DNA of 64,000 bases from Zestomonas insulae (GTDB lineage: Bacteria > Pseudomonadota > Gammaproteobacteria > Pseudomonadales > Pseudomonadaceae). The stretch lies in the NCBI RefSeq assembly GCF_016901015.1, contig NZ_JAFEUP010000004.1:248001-312000 (forward strand), read 5' to 3'. A program made the translations under genes and the position numbers. Positions within the stretch are counted from its first letter, which is position 1. Each line of letters opens with the position of its first letter. Shown piece by piece: positions 28,524 through 38,566 of the stretch. The notes beneath the pieces are model-generated. The model made no database searches. It had not been told where the DNA came from and saw only the letters and a list, made by a program, of their open reading frames with translations.

Positions 28524-28697
28524 TTTGCGGGCGAATCCGCGCAATCGCAAGGAATCGGTGCCCGGACCGACCAACGCTGCATGCCGCACATCTATAGACA
28601 GCCGTCGAGCTGGCCATTTCCAAATGCGCACCGACTGCCTCGACCACAGCATGGCGATGAACGGTGGCGTTCAAAAGCAGAAACGCCTTGCTCGAAT

Positions 28698-28724
28698 TAA
28701 CTGCGACTCTTATAGTCGTAGTTA
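28698..28724. promoter_or_regulatory. Rrf2 operator candidate 2 (in front of the flavoprotein gene)
   Basis: TAACTGCGACT (28698-28708), CTTAT, AGTCGTAGTTA (28714-28724): inverted arms match at 10 of 11 positions, with CTCG and CGAG further out on either side. It lies about 100 bases ahead of the NADH dehydrogenase-like gene. Confidence 0.65.
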
Positions 28725-28825
28725 CGAGATGAGGCATGCAGACAACCACCCACTGTCATGCCCTGCCCCACAGCGGCGTCGATGTACTCGTTCAAGCCCT
28801 ATTTTTCCTATAGAGAGACAAGAAC

Positions 28826-30028
28826 ATGAAACAACGCATTCTGATCGTCGGTGCCGGTTTTGCTGGTATGTGGAGCGCCCTGAGCGCGGCTCGCCTGCTC
28901 GACCTGCACGGCCACACCGCGACCGAGGTGGTGGTTCTCGCGCCGCAGGCCGAGCTGCGTATCCGTCCGCGCTTCTATGAGCCGAATGTGCACAAGATGA
29001 CTGCCCCGCTGGACGACCTGTTCGCCGCGGTCGGCGTGACCTTCGTCAAAGGCATCGCCGAGCGTATCGACGTCGATGGCAAGCGCGTCGAGTACCGTGA
29101 CGAACAGGGCCACAGCGCCGCGCTGGACTACGACCGCCTGATCCTCGCCAGCGGCAGCAGCGTGGTGCGCCCGAACCTGGCGGGCATCGAGCACGCCTTC
29201 GATGTCGACCACATCGACCAGGCCGTGCGTCTGGAACAGCACATTCAGAGTCTCGGCCAATTGCCGGCATCGCCTGCCCGCAACACCGTGGTGGTCGCCG
29301 GCGGCGGCTTCACCGGCATCGAGACCGCCACCGAAATGCCGGCCCGCCTGCGCGCCGCGCTGGGCGCCGACGCCGATGTACGGGTGATCGTGGTCGATCG
29401 CGGCAGCAAGATCGGCAAAGCGCTGGGCGATGGTCCGCACACCTTGATCGCCGAAGCGTCCGAGGAGCTGGGTGTCGAATGGCGCCTGAACAGCTCGGTG
29501 GCCGCAGTGGATGCCGATGGCGTGACGCTCGCCGACGGCCAACGGATCGAGGCGAAAACCGTGGTGTGGACGGTGGGTGTGCGCGCCAGCTCGCTGACCG
29601 AGCAGGTGCCGGCCGAACGCGATGCGCAGGGCCGCCTGCACGTCGACCGCAACCTCAAGGTACTCGGCCAGCCCGACATCTTCGCCACCGGCGATGTCGC
29701 CTACGCGGTGGTCGACGATGCCGGCAACTACGCACTGATGACCTGCCAGCACGCCATCGCCCTCGGCCGCTCGGCGGGCAACAACGCCGCCGCCAGCCTG
29801 CTCGACGTCGCGCCGATCGCCTACAGCCAACCCAAGTACGTGACCTGCCTGGACCTCGGCGCCTGGGGTGCGGTGTTTACCGAAGGCTGGCAGCGCGAGG
29901 TCAAGTTCGTCCGCGACGAAGGCAAGCGGATCAAGACCGAGATCAACGGCGTGTGGATCTACCCGCCGGCCGCCAACCGCGCCGAAGCGCTGGCCGCTGC
30001 CGACCCGCTGATCCCTGTGGTTGCTTGA
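28826..30028 (+). CDS. NADH dehydrogenase-like (type II) FAD-dependent oxidoreductase
   Basis: The 400-residue flavoprotein has the FAD dinucleotide fold at the N-terminus (ILIVGAGFAGMWSALSAARLL), a second nucleotide fold for NAD(P)H (VVVAGGGFTGIETATEMPARLR, about 152-172), and the C-terminal FAD motif GQPDIFATGDVAYAV (about 286-300). The layout is that of NDH-2/pyridine nucleotide-disulphide oxidoreductases, without a CxxxxC disulphide. No strong C-terminal membrane helix is seen. It could oxidise NADH in the cytoplasm or at the membrane. AGAGACAAGAAC before ATG 28826 is a modest RBS. It is divergent from rrf2 and probably its target. Confidence 0.85.
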   Translation: MKQRILIVGAGFAGMWSALSAARLLDLHGHTATEVVVLAPQAELRIRPRFYEPNVHKMTAPLDDLFAAVGVTFVKGIAERIDVDGKRVEYRDEQGHSAALDYDRLILASGSSVVRPNLAGIEHAFDVDHIDQAVRLEQHIQSLGQLPASPARNTVVVAGGGFTGIETATEMPARLRAALGADADVRVIVVDRGSKIGKALGDGPHTLIAEASEELGVEWRLNSSVAAVDADGVTLADGQRIEAKTVVWTVGVRASSLTEQVPAERDAQGRLHVDRNLKVLGQPDIFATGDVAYAVVDDAGNYALMTCQHAIALGRSAGNNAAASLLDVAPIAYSQPKYVTCLDLGAWGAVFTEGWQREVKFVRDEGKRIKTEINGVWIYPPAANRAEALAAADPLIPVVA

Positions 30029-30060
30029 CCCAAGCGCACCACCCGGTGCGCTACCTCAAT

Positions 30061-30095
30061 GCCCCGAGCGTCGTCTGACGCTCGGGGCATTTTTC
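30061..30095 (+). terminator. Rho-independent terminator of the flavoprotein gene
   Basis: GCCCCGAGCGTC (30061-30072) pairs perfectly with GACGCTCGGGGC (30077-30088), with a 4-base loop, followed by ATTTTTCT. The stem also lies downstream of the convergent acyl-CoA dehydrogenase gene. Confidence 0.93.
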
Positions 30096-30111
30096 TGTCC
30101 ACCCGGCGGAG

Positions 30112-31239
30112 TTACAGGTTGCGGGCGATCACCAGGCGCTGCACATCGCTGGTGCCTTCGTAGATCTGGCAGACCCGCACGTCGCGGTAGATGCGCTCCA
30201 CCGGGAAGTCCTTCAGATAGCCGTAGCCGCCGAGGGTCTGGATCGCCGCCGAGCAGACCCGCTCGGCCATTTCCGAGGCGAACAGCTTGGCCATCGAGGC
30301 TTCGGTCAGGCACGGCAGGCCGGCTTCGCGCAGCGCGGCGGCGTGGTGGACCATCTGCCGCGCCACGGCAATCTGCGTGGCCATGTCCGCCAGGCGGAAC
30401 GCCACCGCCTGGTGTTCGATGATCGGCTTGCCGAAGGTCTGCCGTTCGTGGGCGTAGTCGCGCGCCGCCTCGAACGCTGCACGGGCCATGCCCACCGACT
30501 GCGCGGCGATGCCGATGCGCCCGCCTTCCAGGTTGCTCAGGGCGATACGGTAACCGGCGCCCTCTTCATCCAGGCGCAGCGCGGCCGGAATACGCACCTC
30601 GTCGAGCTGGATCTGACAGGTGTCCGAGGCGTGCTGACCGAGCTTGTCCTCGACCCGCACCACCTGATAACCGGGCGTGTCGGTGGGCACGATGAAGGCG
30701 CTGATACCCTTCTTGCCGGCCTGCGGATCGGTGACGGCGAAGACGATCACCATCCCGGCGTGGCTGCCGGAGGTGATGAACTGTTTGCTGCCGTTCAGCA
30801 CGTAGTGGTCGCCGTCGCGGCGCGCACGGGTACGCAGGTCGCTGGCGTCGGAGCCGGCCTGCGGTTCGGTGAGGGCGAAGGCGCCGATCATCTCGCCGGC
30901 GGCCAGCGGACGCAGGAAGCGTTCCTTCTGCTCGTCGGTGCCGTACTTGTAGATCGGCATGCAGCCGACCGAGTTGTGCACGCTCATGATGGTCGAGCAC
31001 GCGCCATCTCCAGCGGCGATCTCCTCCAGGGCCATGGCGTAGGCCAGGTGGCCGGTCTGCGCGCCGCCCCACTCCTCCGGCACCAGCATGCCGAGGAAGC
31101 CCAACTGGGCCATCTCGCGCAACGCGTCGGCGGGGAAACGATGCTCGCGGTCCCAGTCGGCGGCGAAGGGTTTCAGCCGCTCCTGGGCGAACTGGCGGGC
31201 GACGTCGCGGATCTGGATGTCCTGCTCGGACGGAATCAT
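30112..31239 (-). CDS. Short/branched-chain acyl-CoA dehydrogenase
   Basis: The 375-residue enzyme starts [30 protein letters not shown]. Motifs: [57 protein letters not shown], and the C-terminal [43 protein letters not shown] with the catalytic Glu in YEGTSD, the standard position for short-chain enzymes. It is last in an operon with a thiolase, a type II hydroxyacyl-CoA dehydrogenase and an acyl-CoA synthetase. As I recall, P. putida PP_2213-PP_2216 has the same order, used for isoleucine and short fatty acids. GAAGGAGAAG precedes ATG 31239. Confidence 0.93.
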   Translation of the reverse strand: MIPSEQDIQIRDVARQFAQERLKPFAADWDREHRFPADALREMAQLGFLGMLVPEEWGGAQTGHLAYAMALEEIAAGDGACSTIMSVHNSVGCMPIYKYGTDEQKERFLRPLAAGEMIGAFALTEPQAGSDASDLRTRARRDGDHYVLNGSKQFITSGSHAGMVIVFAVTDPQAGKKGISAFIVPTDTPGYQVVRVEDKLGQHASDTCQIQLDEVRIPAALRLDEEGAGYRIALSNLEGGRIGIAAQSVGMARAAFEAARDYAHERQTFGKPIIEHQAVAFRLADMATQIAVARQMVHHAAALREAGLPCLTEASMAKLFASEMAERVCSAAIQTLGGYGYLKDFPVERIYRDVRVCQIYEGTSDVQRLVIARNL

Positions 31240-31252
31240 CGGTGCTTCTCCT

Positions 31253-32455
31253 TCAGTTCAGGCGTTCGATGGCCACGGCCGTAGCCTCGCCACCGCCAAT
31301 GCACACCGACGCCACGCCACGGCGCAGGCCGTACTGGCCGAGCGCGTTGAGCAGCGTCACCAGCACCCGCGCGCCGGACGCGCCGATCGGGTGGCCGAGG
31401 GCACAGGCGCCGCCGTGCACGTTGAGTTTGTCGTGGCCGATGTCCAGTTCGCGCATGGCCACCATCGGCACCACCGCGAACGCCTCGTTGATCTCGAACA
31501 GGTCCACCTCGTTGAGCGCCCAGCCGGTGCGCGCCAGCAGGCGCTGGATCGAACCGACCGGTGCGGTGGTGAAGAGGTTCGGCGCCTGCGCGAACGACGC
31601 ATGCCCGGCGATGCGCGCCAGCGGCGTCAGCCCACGCTTCTCAGCTTCGGACAGGCGCGTCAGCAGTAGTGCGGCGGCACCATCGGAAATCGAACTGGCG
31701 TTCGCCGCGGTGACGGTGCCGCCCTCGCGGAACGCCGGCTTCAGGGTCGGAATCTTCTCCGGACGCGCCTTAGGCGGCTGCTCGTCGCTGGCGATGCTGA
31801 CCAGTTCGCGCCCGGCCTTGGCCTCCACCGCGACGATCTCATCGGTGAAACGCCCCTCGGCCATGGCCCGCTGCGCGCGGGTCAGCGAGGCGATGGCGAA
31901 GGCATCCTGCTGCTCGCGGGTGAAACCATAGGCCTGCGCGCAGTCTTCGGCGAAGGTGCCCATCAGGCGGCCCTTGTCGTAGGCGTCTTCCAGGCCGTCG
32001 AGGAACATGTGGTCGAGCACCTTGCCGTGGCCCATGCGGTAGCCGGAACGCGCACGCTCCAGCAGATAGGGGGCGTTGGACATACTTTCCATGCCGCCCG
32101 CCAGTACCACCTCGGCGCTGCCGGCGCTCAGCAGATCATGGGCGAGCATCACCGCCTTCATGCCCGAGCCGCACATCTTGTTCACCGTGGAGCACACCAC
32201 GCCGGGGTCCAGGCCGGCGCCGAGCGCCGCCTGGCGCGCGGGCGCCTGGCCCTGGCCGGCCTGCAGCACGCAGCCCATGATCACTTCATCGACCGCATCG
32301 ACCGCATCGACCTGCAGCTTGGCGCGCTGCAGCGCGGCGCGGTTGGCGGCGGCGCCCAGTTGCGCGGCGCTGACGTCTTTGAAGTCTCCAAGAAAGCCGC
32401 CCATCGGCGTGCGCACGGCACTGACGATGACGATCGGATCGGATTGGCTGTTCAT
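31253..32455 (-). CDS. fadAx: Acetyl-CoA acyltransferase (thiolase), FadAx-like
   Basis: The 400-residue thiolase starts [37 protein letters not shown]. The acyl-accepting C95 is in [36 protein letters not shown] and [18 protein letters not shown] carry the conserved Asn and His, and [16 protein letters not shown] closes the site. It is likely to cleave 2-methylacetoacetyl-CoA or short 3-ketoacyl-CoA. AGGAGGAGTAGAG before ATG 32455 is a strong RBS. It is preceded by a 203-base gap with a repeat, then the dehydrogenase gene on the same strand. Confidence 0.92.
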   Translation of the reverse strand: MNSQSDPIVIVSAVRTPMGGFLGDFKDVSAAQLGAAANRAALQRAKLQVDAVDAVDEVIMGCVLQAGQGQAPARQAALGAGLDPGVVCSTVNKMCGSGMKAVMLAHDLLSAGSAEVVLAGGMESMSNAPYLLERARSGYRMGHGKVLDHMFLDGLEDAYDKGRLMGTFAEDCAQAYGFTREQQDAFAIASLTRAQRAMAEGRFTDEIVAVEAKAGRELVSIASDEQPPKARPEKIPTLKPAFREGGTVTAANASSISDGAAALLLTRLSEAEKRGLTPLARIAGHASFAQAPNLFTTAPVGSIQRLLARTGWALNEVDLFEINEAFAVVPMVAMRELDIGHDKLNVHGGACALGHPIGASGARVLVTLLNALGQYGLRRGVASVCIGGGEATAVAIERLN

Positions 32456-32548
32456 CTCTACTCCTCCTATCGCCAGGGCGGCCGCACTGGCGATGCAATG
32501 CATAGAGCAAGCTGGGCTTGCCGATGTAACTGGTGCGGGTCGCACCCT

Positions 32549-32630
32549 CTGGATCCCCGCCTACGCGGGGATGACGGAGCCAGCGGACAGCTGCGCCTTT
32601 TTCCCGTCATTCCCGCGCAGGCGGGAATCC
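32549..32630. repeat. Inverted repeat pair with GGGGATGACGG/CCGTCATTCCC arms
   Basis: GGATCCCCGCCTACGCGGGG then ATGACGG at the left is mirrored by CCCGTCATTCCCGC and GGCGGGAATCC at the right, about 20 bases apart. Each half is itself a hairpin. This repeat type occurs in many proteobacteria. It fills the fadB2x-fadAx gap and could alter message stability between the two genes. Confidence 0.75.
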
Positions 32631-32658
32631 AATCAACCAACTCAAGGCCAAGTGGCCC

Positions 32659-33426
32659 CTACTTCGCCGCCATGCGGATGGCGCCGTCGAGGCGGATCAC
32701 TTCGCCGTTGAGCATGCTGTTCTCGACGATGTGGCGCACCAGCGCGGCATATTCGGCGGGACGGCCGAGGCGCGGCGGGAACGGCACGGCCGCGCCCAGC
32801 GAATCGCGGACCTCCTGCGGCATGCCGGCCATCATCGGCGTCTCGAAGATGCCAGGGGCAATGCACATCACGCGGATGCCGTGGCGTGCCAGCTCGCGGG
32901 CGATTGGCAGGGTCATGCCGACCACCCCGCTCTTCGAAGCAGAATAGGCCGCCTGGCCGATCTGCCCGTCGAACGCCGCCACCGAGGCGGTGTTGATGAT
33001 CACCCCTCGTTCGCCTTCGTCGTTCGGTGCGCCCTGGGCCATCGCTTCGGCGGCCAGGCGCAGCATGTTGAAGCTGCCGACCAGGTTGATGCTGATGGTC
33101 CGCGCGAAACTGTCCAGGCCATGCGCGCCATTGCGCCCCAGCACCTTCTCGGCCGGCGCCACGCCGGCGCAATTGACCAGACCGTGCAGGCCACCGAAGG
33201 CCTCCAGCGCGGCGGCCACGGCGGCGCGGCCATCCTCTTCGCGACTGATGTCGGCTTTGACGAAGCGCGCATTGGCGCCCAGCTCCGCGGCGCGGGCGGC
33301 GCCCGCTTCGGCATTGATATCCACCAGCACCACCTTGCCGCCCTGCCCCAGCAGCTCGCGGGCGGTGGCGAGGCCGAGACCGGAGCTGCCGCCGGTCACC
33401 AGGAATACGGAATTCTCGATACGCAT
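32659..33426 (-). CDS. fadB2x: Type II 3-hydroxyacyl-CoA dehydrogenase (SDR family)
   Basis: The 255-residue short-chain dehydrogenase has [17 protein letters not shown] (10-26), [57 protein letters not shown] (Ser, Tyr and Lys of the active site) and [21 protein letters not shown]. The wording matches the HSD17B10/2-methyl-3-hydroxybutyryl-CoA dehydrogenase branch, used in isoleucine breakdown and short-chain beta-oxidation. It uses NAD. The gene starts 15 bases after the synthetase stop. An enoyl-CoA hydratase is missing from this operon and must come from elsewhere. Confidence 0.92.
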   Translation of the reverse strand: MRIENSVFLVTGGSSGLGLATARELLGQGGKVVLVDINAEAGAARAAELGANARFVKADISREEDGRAAVAAALEAFGGLHGLVNCAGVAPAEKVLGRNGAHGLDSFARTISINLVGSFNMLRLAAEAMAQGAPNDEGERGVIINTASVAAFDGQIGQAAYSASKSGVVGMTLPIARELARHGIRVMCIAPGIFETPMMAGMPQEVRDSLGAAVPFPPRLGRPAEYAALVRHIVENSMLNGEVIRLDGAIRMAAK

Positions 33427-33441
33427 GACGACTCCTTGGGA

Positions 33442-35061
33442 TCAGTGAGCGGCGGCCGCCTGGGCCTTGGCGATTTCCTGGTTGCGCAGCAGGAAACGCT
33501 GAATCTTGCCGCTCGGGGTCTTGGGCAGTTCCGCGACGAACTCGATTTCGCGCGGATAGGCGTGGGCGGACAGGCGTCGGCGCACATGCTGCTGCAGCGC
33601 CTCGGCCAGACGGGCATCGGCACTGTAGCCGGCATGCAGGACGACGAAGGCTTTGACCAACTCGGTGCGCTCCGGATCGGGCTTGCCGATCACCGCCGCC
33701 TCGATCACCGCCGGGTGCTCGATCAGCGCGCTCTCCACGTCGAACGGGCCGATCCGGTAGCCGGAGGTGGTGATCACGTCATCGGCGCGGCCGACAAAGC
33801 TTATGCTGCCGTCGTCGTTCAGCTCGACGGTATCGCCGCTCAGGTAGTAGTCGCCGACGAACGCCTTGGTCGGCATACCCAGGTAGCCGGGGAACCAGAA
33901 CATTGGCGAACGCGGCATGTCGAGGGCGAGGATGCCGGGCACGCCGGGTGGCAGCTCGCGCTGCTGCTCATCGAGCACCACCACGCGGTGGCCGGGCATG
34001 GCGAAGCCGGCGGCGCCGATGCGCACCGGATGCGCGAGGGCGTGGTGATTGCACAGCACCATGCCGGTTTCGGTCTGCCCGTAGTGGTCGTGGATGGTGC
34101 AGTCCAGTCCCTCGGCGAACCAGCGGATCACCTCCGGGGTCAGCGGTTCGCCGGCGCTGCTGACGGCGCGCAGCTGGCCACGTAATGCCGCCTGCACTTC
34201 GTCGCGGGCAGCTAGCAGCAGGCGATACGCGGTGGGCGAGCCGGCCAGGTTGGTGATGCCATAGTCGCGGATGATCCGACAGGTGCTTTCCACGCTGAAC
34301 GCGCCTTCGTAGAAGGTCGTGGCGTGGCCCATGGCGAGCGGGCCGGTGACCGCGTAGTAGAGGCCGTAGGCCCAGCCCGGATCGGCGAGGTTCCAGAAGT
34401 TGTCTTCGGGGCGCAGGTCGATGGCGTCGCGCATGTAGCTGACGAACGCGACGATGGCCTTGAGCGGCACCGGCAGTGGCTTGGCCAGCCCGGTGGTGCC
34501 GGAGGTGAACATCATCAGGAACGGATCGTCGGCGCTGCGCAGCACCGGTTCGAAGGTGACCGGCTGGCGTTCCAGTTCGCGCCAGAAGTCGTCGCCAACG
34601 GTGAGCACCGCGGGCGCGCCCTCCACTTCTTCAAGCTTGGGTCGATTGGCGAGGTCGGTGACCACCAGCTTGGAGCCGGCGCCCGTGACCCGATGCTCGA
34701 TGGCCTTGGGGCCGAACGCGGTGAACAGCGGCTGGTAGACCGCCCCGATGCGCCAGGTACCGAGGATGCTGATCAGCAGTTCCGGGGTACGCGGCAGCAT
34801 GCCGGAAACACAGTCGCCGGGCCGCACGCCCTGGGCCTGCAGGTAGTTGGCGAAACGCGCCGCTGCGTCACGCAACTGGGCGAAGGTCCAGATCGCGCGC
34901 TCGCCGTCGCGGCCCTCCCAGTACAGGGCGATTCGCTCGCCGTCGGCATGCCGGTCGCAGCATTCGACGCAGGCGTTGAGCGCATCCAGTCCGCCGGCCA
35001 GGGTGGCGGCCGCGTTGCTGGCGTAATCGAACTCGCGGGCAGTGCTGAAGTAGTCACGCAT
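33442..35061 (-). CDS. fadDx: Acyl-CoA synthetase (AMP-forming), FadDx-like
   Basis: The 539-residue protein starts MRDYFSTAREFDYASNAAATLAGGLDAL. Adenylation motifs: MMFTSGTTGLAKPLPVPLKAI (about 183-203), YGQTETGM (about 325), YYLSGDTVELNDDGSISFVGRADDVITTSGYRIGPFDVE, and PKTPSGKIQRFLLRN with the catalytic Lys near the C-terminus. It resembles acetyl/propionyl-CoA synthetase-like enzymes for short or branched acids and begins the operon that would degrade them. GGAGGCCACCCG before ATG 35061 is the RBS. The acid used is not shown by the sequence. Confidence 0.92.
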   Translation of the reverse strand: MRDYFSTAREFDYASNAAATLAGGLDALNACVECCDRHADGERIALYWEGRDGERAIWTFAQLRDAAARFANYLQAQGVRPGDCVSGMLPRTPELLISILGTWRIGAVYQPLFTAFGPKAIEHRVTGAGSKLVVTDLANRPKLEEVEGAPAVLTVGDDFWRELERQPVTFEPVLRSADDPFLMMFTSGTTGLAKPLPVPLKAIVAFVSYMRDAIDLRPEDNFWNLADPGWAYGLYYAVTGPLAMGHATTFYEGAFSVESTCRIIRDYGITNLAGSPTAYRLLLAARDEVQAALRGQLRAVSSAGEPLTPEVIRWFAEGLDCTIHDHYGQTETGMVLCNHHALAHPVRIGAAGFAMPGHRVVVLDEQQRELPPGVPGILALDMPRSPMFWFPGYLGMPTKAFVGDYYLSGDTVELNDDGSISFVGRADDVITTSGYRIGPFDVESALIEHPAVIEAAVIGKPDPERTELVKAFVVLHAGYSADARLAEALQQHVRRRLSAHAYPREIEFVAELPKTPSGKIQRFLLRNQEIAKAQAAAAH

Positions 35062-35180
35062 CGGGTGGCCTCCGGGTTGTTCTTGTTGGAGTCCCCGGAT
35101 GGTCGCGCCGCCGGGCGGGAGCGGCAATGTCGAAAGGTATCAACCTGTGTGAGCGGAATGGACAAGGGCGGGTGCGGACC

Positions 35181-35210
35181 TGCATTCGCGAATGAATTCG
35201 CTCCTACAGG
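35181..35210. repeat. REP unit
   Basis: TGCATTCGCGAATGAATTCG followed by CTCCTACAGG, a single REP of the TAGGAGCGAATTCATTCGCGA class, between fadDx and the chemoreceptor gene. Confidence 0.75.
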
Positions 35211-35243
35211 GGGCCGGAAAGCTGGGAGGTGTCGGTGCACATC

Positions 35244-35282
35244 ACCCCTCTCCCGCTTGCGGGAGAGGGGCTGGGGAGAGAG
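35244..35282. repeat. Short GGGAGAGGG-family hairpin
   Basis: CACCCCTCTCCCGC, TTGC, GGGAGAGGGGCTGGGGAGAG. It directly follows the chemoreceptor stop codon on that gene's strand and may work as its terminator or transcript end, though there is no T-tract. Confidence 0.65.
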
Positions 35283-35283
35283 A

Positions 35284-37425
35284 TCAGACGCGGAACTGCT
35301 GCATCAGCCCCTGCTGATGGTTGGCCAGCTTGTTCAGCGCCTGGCTGACCTGCGCCGACTCCTCGGCCTGGCCGGACAATGACTCGGTGACGTCGCGGAT
35401 CGCCGCCACGTTGCGGTTGATCTCCTCGGCCACCGCGCTCTGCTCCTCGGCGGCGCTGGCGATCTGCAGGTTCATGTCGGTGATCACCGTCACCGCCTCG
35501 CCGATGCGCTGCAGGGCCACCACGGCCTGCTCGACCTGCTCGACGCTGCCCTGCGCCTGGCGGTGGCTGCTGTGCATCGAGCCGACCACTTCGCGAGTGC
35601 CATGCTGCAGGCCTTCGATCACCTGGCGAATCTCTTCCACCGAATCCTGGGTGCGCTTGGCCAGGTTGCGCACCTCGTCGGCGACCACCGCGAAGCCACG
35701 CCCGGCCTCGCCGGCACGCGCTGCCTCGATGGCGGCGTTGAGCGCCAGCAAGTTGGTCTGTTCGGCGATGGCACGGATCACCTCGAGCACCGAGCCGATC
35801 TGCTCGCTGCTGTTGGCCAGGCCCTGCACCTCCTCCATCGCCGCGCTCATCTCGCTGGCCAGCTGCTCGATGGCGCTGGTGGTACGGCCGATCACGCCCA
35901 GGCCCTCGCGGGTCGCATGATCGGCGCCGCGTGCGGCATCGGCGGCCTGGGCGGCGCTGCGCGCGACGTCCTGGGCGGTGGCACTCATCTCGTTGGAGGC
36001 AGTGGCGACCTGATCGACCTCGCGGTACTGCTGCTGCATGCCGGAACTGGTCTGGCTGGCGATCGCCGCGGACTGGTCGGCGGTGCTCCGCGCGTCCTGT
36101 ACCGAGCGCTTCACGTCAGCGATCACCGGCTGCAGCTTGTCGAGGAAGCGGTTGAACCAGCCGGCCAGCTCGCCGAGTTCGTCGTGGCGCGCATAGTCGA
36201 GGCGCCGGGTCAGGTCGCCCTCGCCGCTGGCGATGTTCTTCAGCATGGCGGCCACGCCGAGGATCGGCCGGGTCACCCCGCGGGCGGTCAGCCACACCAG
36301 CAGCAGCCCGGCCACCGCGGCGGCGACGCCGAACAGCAGCTCCAGCCAGGTACCTTGGGCGTTGCGCGCATCCAGATCGGCCTGCAGTTCGAGCGCCGGT
36401 TTGAGCAGGGTCTGCATCGGCACATCGAGCAGCACCGCCCAGGATTTGCTGTCGGGAATCGGCTGCAGCGGCGCAAGCACCTGCAGGCGCTCGTTGGCCT
36501 GTTGCTCGTGAGCCTGGCCCTGGCGCTGCAAGCTCAGGAGCGCGGCCGCTTCGTCCGGGTAGACCTTAGCGAGAGTCTGGCCGAGCTGGCCGGCATCCTC
36601 GCTGTAGCCGGCGAGCAGGCCAGCCGGGCTGAGGATGCTGATCGCGCCCTGGTCCTGGTACAGGCTCTGGCTGCCGCTGGCCGCCAGTTGCTGCAGGTTG
36701 CTCAGGCTGATGTCCATGCCGACCACGGCGAGCAGACGACCGTCCTCGATCACCGGGAAGGTCAGCGTGGTGATCAGGGTCTTCTGCCCGGACGCGTCGT
36801 CGAAGTACGGGTCGAGCAGGCAGGGCTTGAGAGTCTGTTTCGGACAATTGAACCAAGTGTTGAACGGGCTGCCGTCGAGCATCGGCGTGGCGTCGCTGAT
36901 CATCACCTCGGTCGGCGCCAGGCTGCTCAGGTTGCCGCCGCGCTGCGCCCAGTAGGTGGAAAAGCGCCCCACTTCGTTGCTGCCCAGTTCGGCGCGGTTG
37001 ACGTACAGCGCATCGTTGCCATCCAGGGCGTTCGGTTCGAACACCAGGTACAGGCTGAGCAGCTGCGAGTTGGCCTGAAGCGCCTCCTTGACCTGCTCGT
37101 GCAGCTCCGCGCGCAACGCCTGGCCGTCGAGCTGCAGCTGCTGCGCCTGGCGGCGCTGCTGGAGCACCTGGCGGGAGAAGTTCAGGCCGTCCTGATAGGC
37201 CGCCATGAAGTAGCCCTGGATGGTCAGCGCCTGCACCTTGCCCTCGCCCTGCATGCGCTCACGGGCCGAGGCCTCAAGCATCTCCGCGCTGGTCGCCTTG
37301 ACCAGCGCGGTGCCAGCGCCCATCCGGTATAGCGACATACCGATGAGCACGGCGACGATAGCCAGCAGGCAAAGGCCGGTCAGCAGGGTGATCTTCCACT
37401 GGATGGAAAGTCGGTTGAGGAGCAT
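35284..37425 (-). CDS. Methyl-accepting chemotaxis protein with dCache-type sensor
   Basis: The 713-residue receptor has TM1 at about 12-33, a periplasmic region of about 325 residues that looks like a double Cache sensor ([13 protein letters not shown], then [51 protein letters not shown]), TM2 at 361-381, a HAMP domain, and a signalling domain whose tip reads [44 protein letters not shown]. No CheR-binding pentapeptide ends the protein. Two Cys in the sensor ([12 protein letters not shown]) are unusual. ATG 37425 has AGGACC upstream. It sits between two acyl-CoA synthetase loci, so an acid or amine ligand is possible, but unproven. Confidence 0.93.
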   Translation of the reverse strand: MLLNRLSIQWKITLLTGLCLLAIVAVLIGMSLYRMGAGTALVKATSAEMLEASARERMQGEGKVQALTIQGYFMAAYQDGLNFSRQVLQQRRQAQQLQLDGQALRAELHEQVKEALQANSQLLSLYLVFEPNALDGNDALYVNRAELGSNEVGRFSTYWAQRGGNLSSLAPTEVMISDATPMLDGSPFNTWFNCPKQTLKPCLLDPYFDDASGQKTLITTLTFPVIEDGRLLAVVGMDISLSNLQQLAASGSQSLYQDQGAISILSPAGLLAGYSEDAGQLGQTLAKVYPDEAAALLSLQRQGQAHEQQANERLQVLAPLQPIPDSKSWAVLLDVPMQTLLKPALELQADLDARNAQGTWLELLFGVAAAVAGLLLVWLTARGVTRPILGVAAMLKNIASGEGDLTRRLDYARHDELGELAGWFNRFLDKLQPVIADVKRSVQDARSTADQSAAIASQTSSGMQQQYREVDQVATASNEMSATAQDVARSAAQAADAARGADHATREGLGVIGRTTSAIEQLASEMSAAMEEVQGLANSSEQIGSVLEVIRAIAEQTNLLALNAAIEAARAGEAGRGFAVVADEVRNLAKRTQDSVEEIRQVIEGLQHGTREVVGSMHSSHRQAQGSVEQVEQAVVALQRIGEAVTVITDMNLQIASAAEEQSAVAEEINRNVAAIRDVTESLSGQAEESAQVSQALNKLANHQQGLMQQFRV

Positions 37426-37503
37426 GGGCAAGGGTCCTGTACTTCGAATCGGCAATGGCGCGCGAATGTCTCGCGCGTGTGTATATAGCGGCCAGAAGCG
37501 CCT

Positions 37504-38532
37504 TCAACTTGAGTCGGGATGAAACAGCGCGCGGTACTGTCCCGGCGTTGCACCGGTCCACTTCTTGAACGCCTTGTAGAAAGCGCTGGTATCGGCAAAG
37601 CCCAGCTCGAAGGCCAGCTCGCTGAAATTGCCCTCGCCGGCGTCCAGGCGCGCCAGGGCCAGGTCGCGGCGCACCTGGTCCTTGAGGCCCTGGTAGGACT
37701 GGCCTTCCTGGGCCAGCTTGCGGCGCAGGGTCGACGACGCCATGTAGAAATGCCCGGACAACGCCTCGACATCCGGCCAGCGTTCCGGCTTGAGGCTGCG
37801 CAGGTAGGCCTTGATCCGCGCCGCCAGGCTCTGCGGGTCGCGGTAGCGCACCAGGATGTTCGCCGGCAGGCCGCCGAGGAAGCGCTTGAGGTCGCGCTCG
37901 CTGCGCCGCAGCGGCAGGTCCAGGCAATCGGCGTTGAACAGCAGGCGGCTCTGCGGCCGGGCGAAGCGCAGGTTGGTGGTGAACATCACCCGGTAATCCT
38001 CGGCGTACTCCGGTGCCGTGCAGCGCAGATCGACGGCGAGAATCGGAATACGCCGCCCGGCCAGCCAGCACAGCAGGCCGTGGACCATCAGCCACAGGGT
38101 GAAGTAGGCAAACGCGCGACACTGGCTGCCGGCCGGCTCGTCGAGGCTGATCTCGGCCAGCCCGCCGCGCCGCTGCAGGCGCGGCGCGAGGCCGTCGAAG
38201 ATCAGCGCGAGGAAGCGCAGGCTGGCGTTCAACGCCGCGCCCACGGTGGCTTCCTTGACTGCCGCGCGGGCCATGAAGGCGTAGCTGCCGGACTTCATGC
38301 GCCGCACGTTCATGCCGAAGAATTCGTCGTCCATGGTCTCGGCGATCAGCAGCCAGAGTCGCGCATAGTGCTGCGAGGAAACCCGCGCAGCGGGCCGACT
38401 GAGCAGCTCGCTGGCGATGCCGGCCCGGCGCAACAAGGCGTCGGCGTCACGCCCACGCCGACGCAGCTCGACCAGGGCCTCGTTGACCAACTGGACGGAG
38501 ATGGTGCCTTTCTCGCTACTGGGCTCGGTCAT
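37504..38532 (-). CDS. AraC-family transcriptional regulator
   Basis: The 342-residue protein starts MTEPSSEKGTISVQLVNEALVELRRRG. The N-terminal two thirds is the Arabinose_bd-like domain of the OruR/ArgR-type branch (YARLWLLIAETMDDEFFGMNVRRMKSGSYAFMARAAV). The C-terminal double HTH has YMASSTLRRKLAQEGQSYQGLKDQVRRDLALARLDAGEGNFSELAFELGFADTSAFYKAFKKWTGATPGQYR. It lies between the chemoreceptor and an acyl-CoA synthetase, all on the minus strand. Its likely targets are one or both synthetase loci. The effector is unknown. Confidence 0.9.
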   Translation of the reverse strand: MTEPSSEKGTISVQLVNEALVELRRRGRDADALLRRAGIASELLSRPAARVSSQHYARLWLLIAETMDDEFFGMNVRRMKSGSYAFMARAAVKEATVGAALNASLRFLALIFDGLAPRLQRRGGLAEISLDEPAGSQCRAFAYFTLWLMVHGLLCWLAGRRIPILAVDLRCTAPEYAEDYRVMFTTNLRFARPQSRLLFNADCLDLPLRRSERDLKRFLGGLPANILVRYRDPQSLAARIKAYLRSLKPERWPDVEALSGHFYMASSTLRRKLAQEGQSYQGLKDQVRRDLALARLDAGEGNFSELAFELGFADTSAFYKAFKKWTGATPGQYRALFHPDSS

Positions 38533-38566
38533 GCCAACGCACGGCTTCCTGGATCGTGATGGGCTG

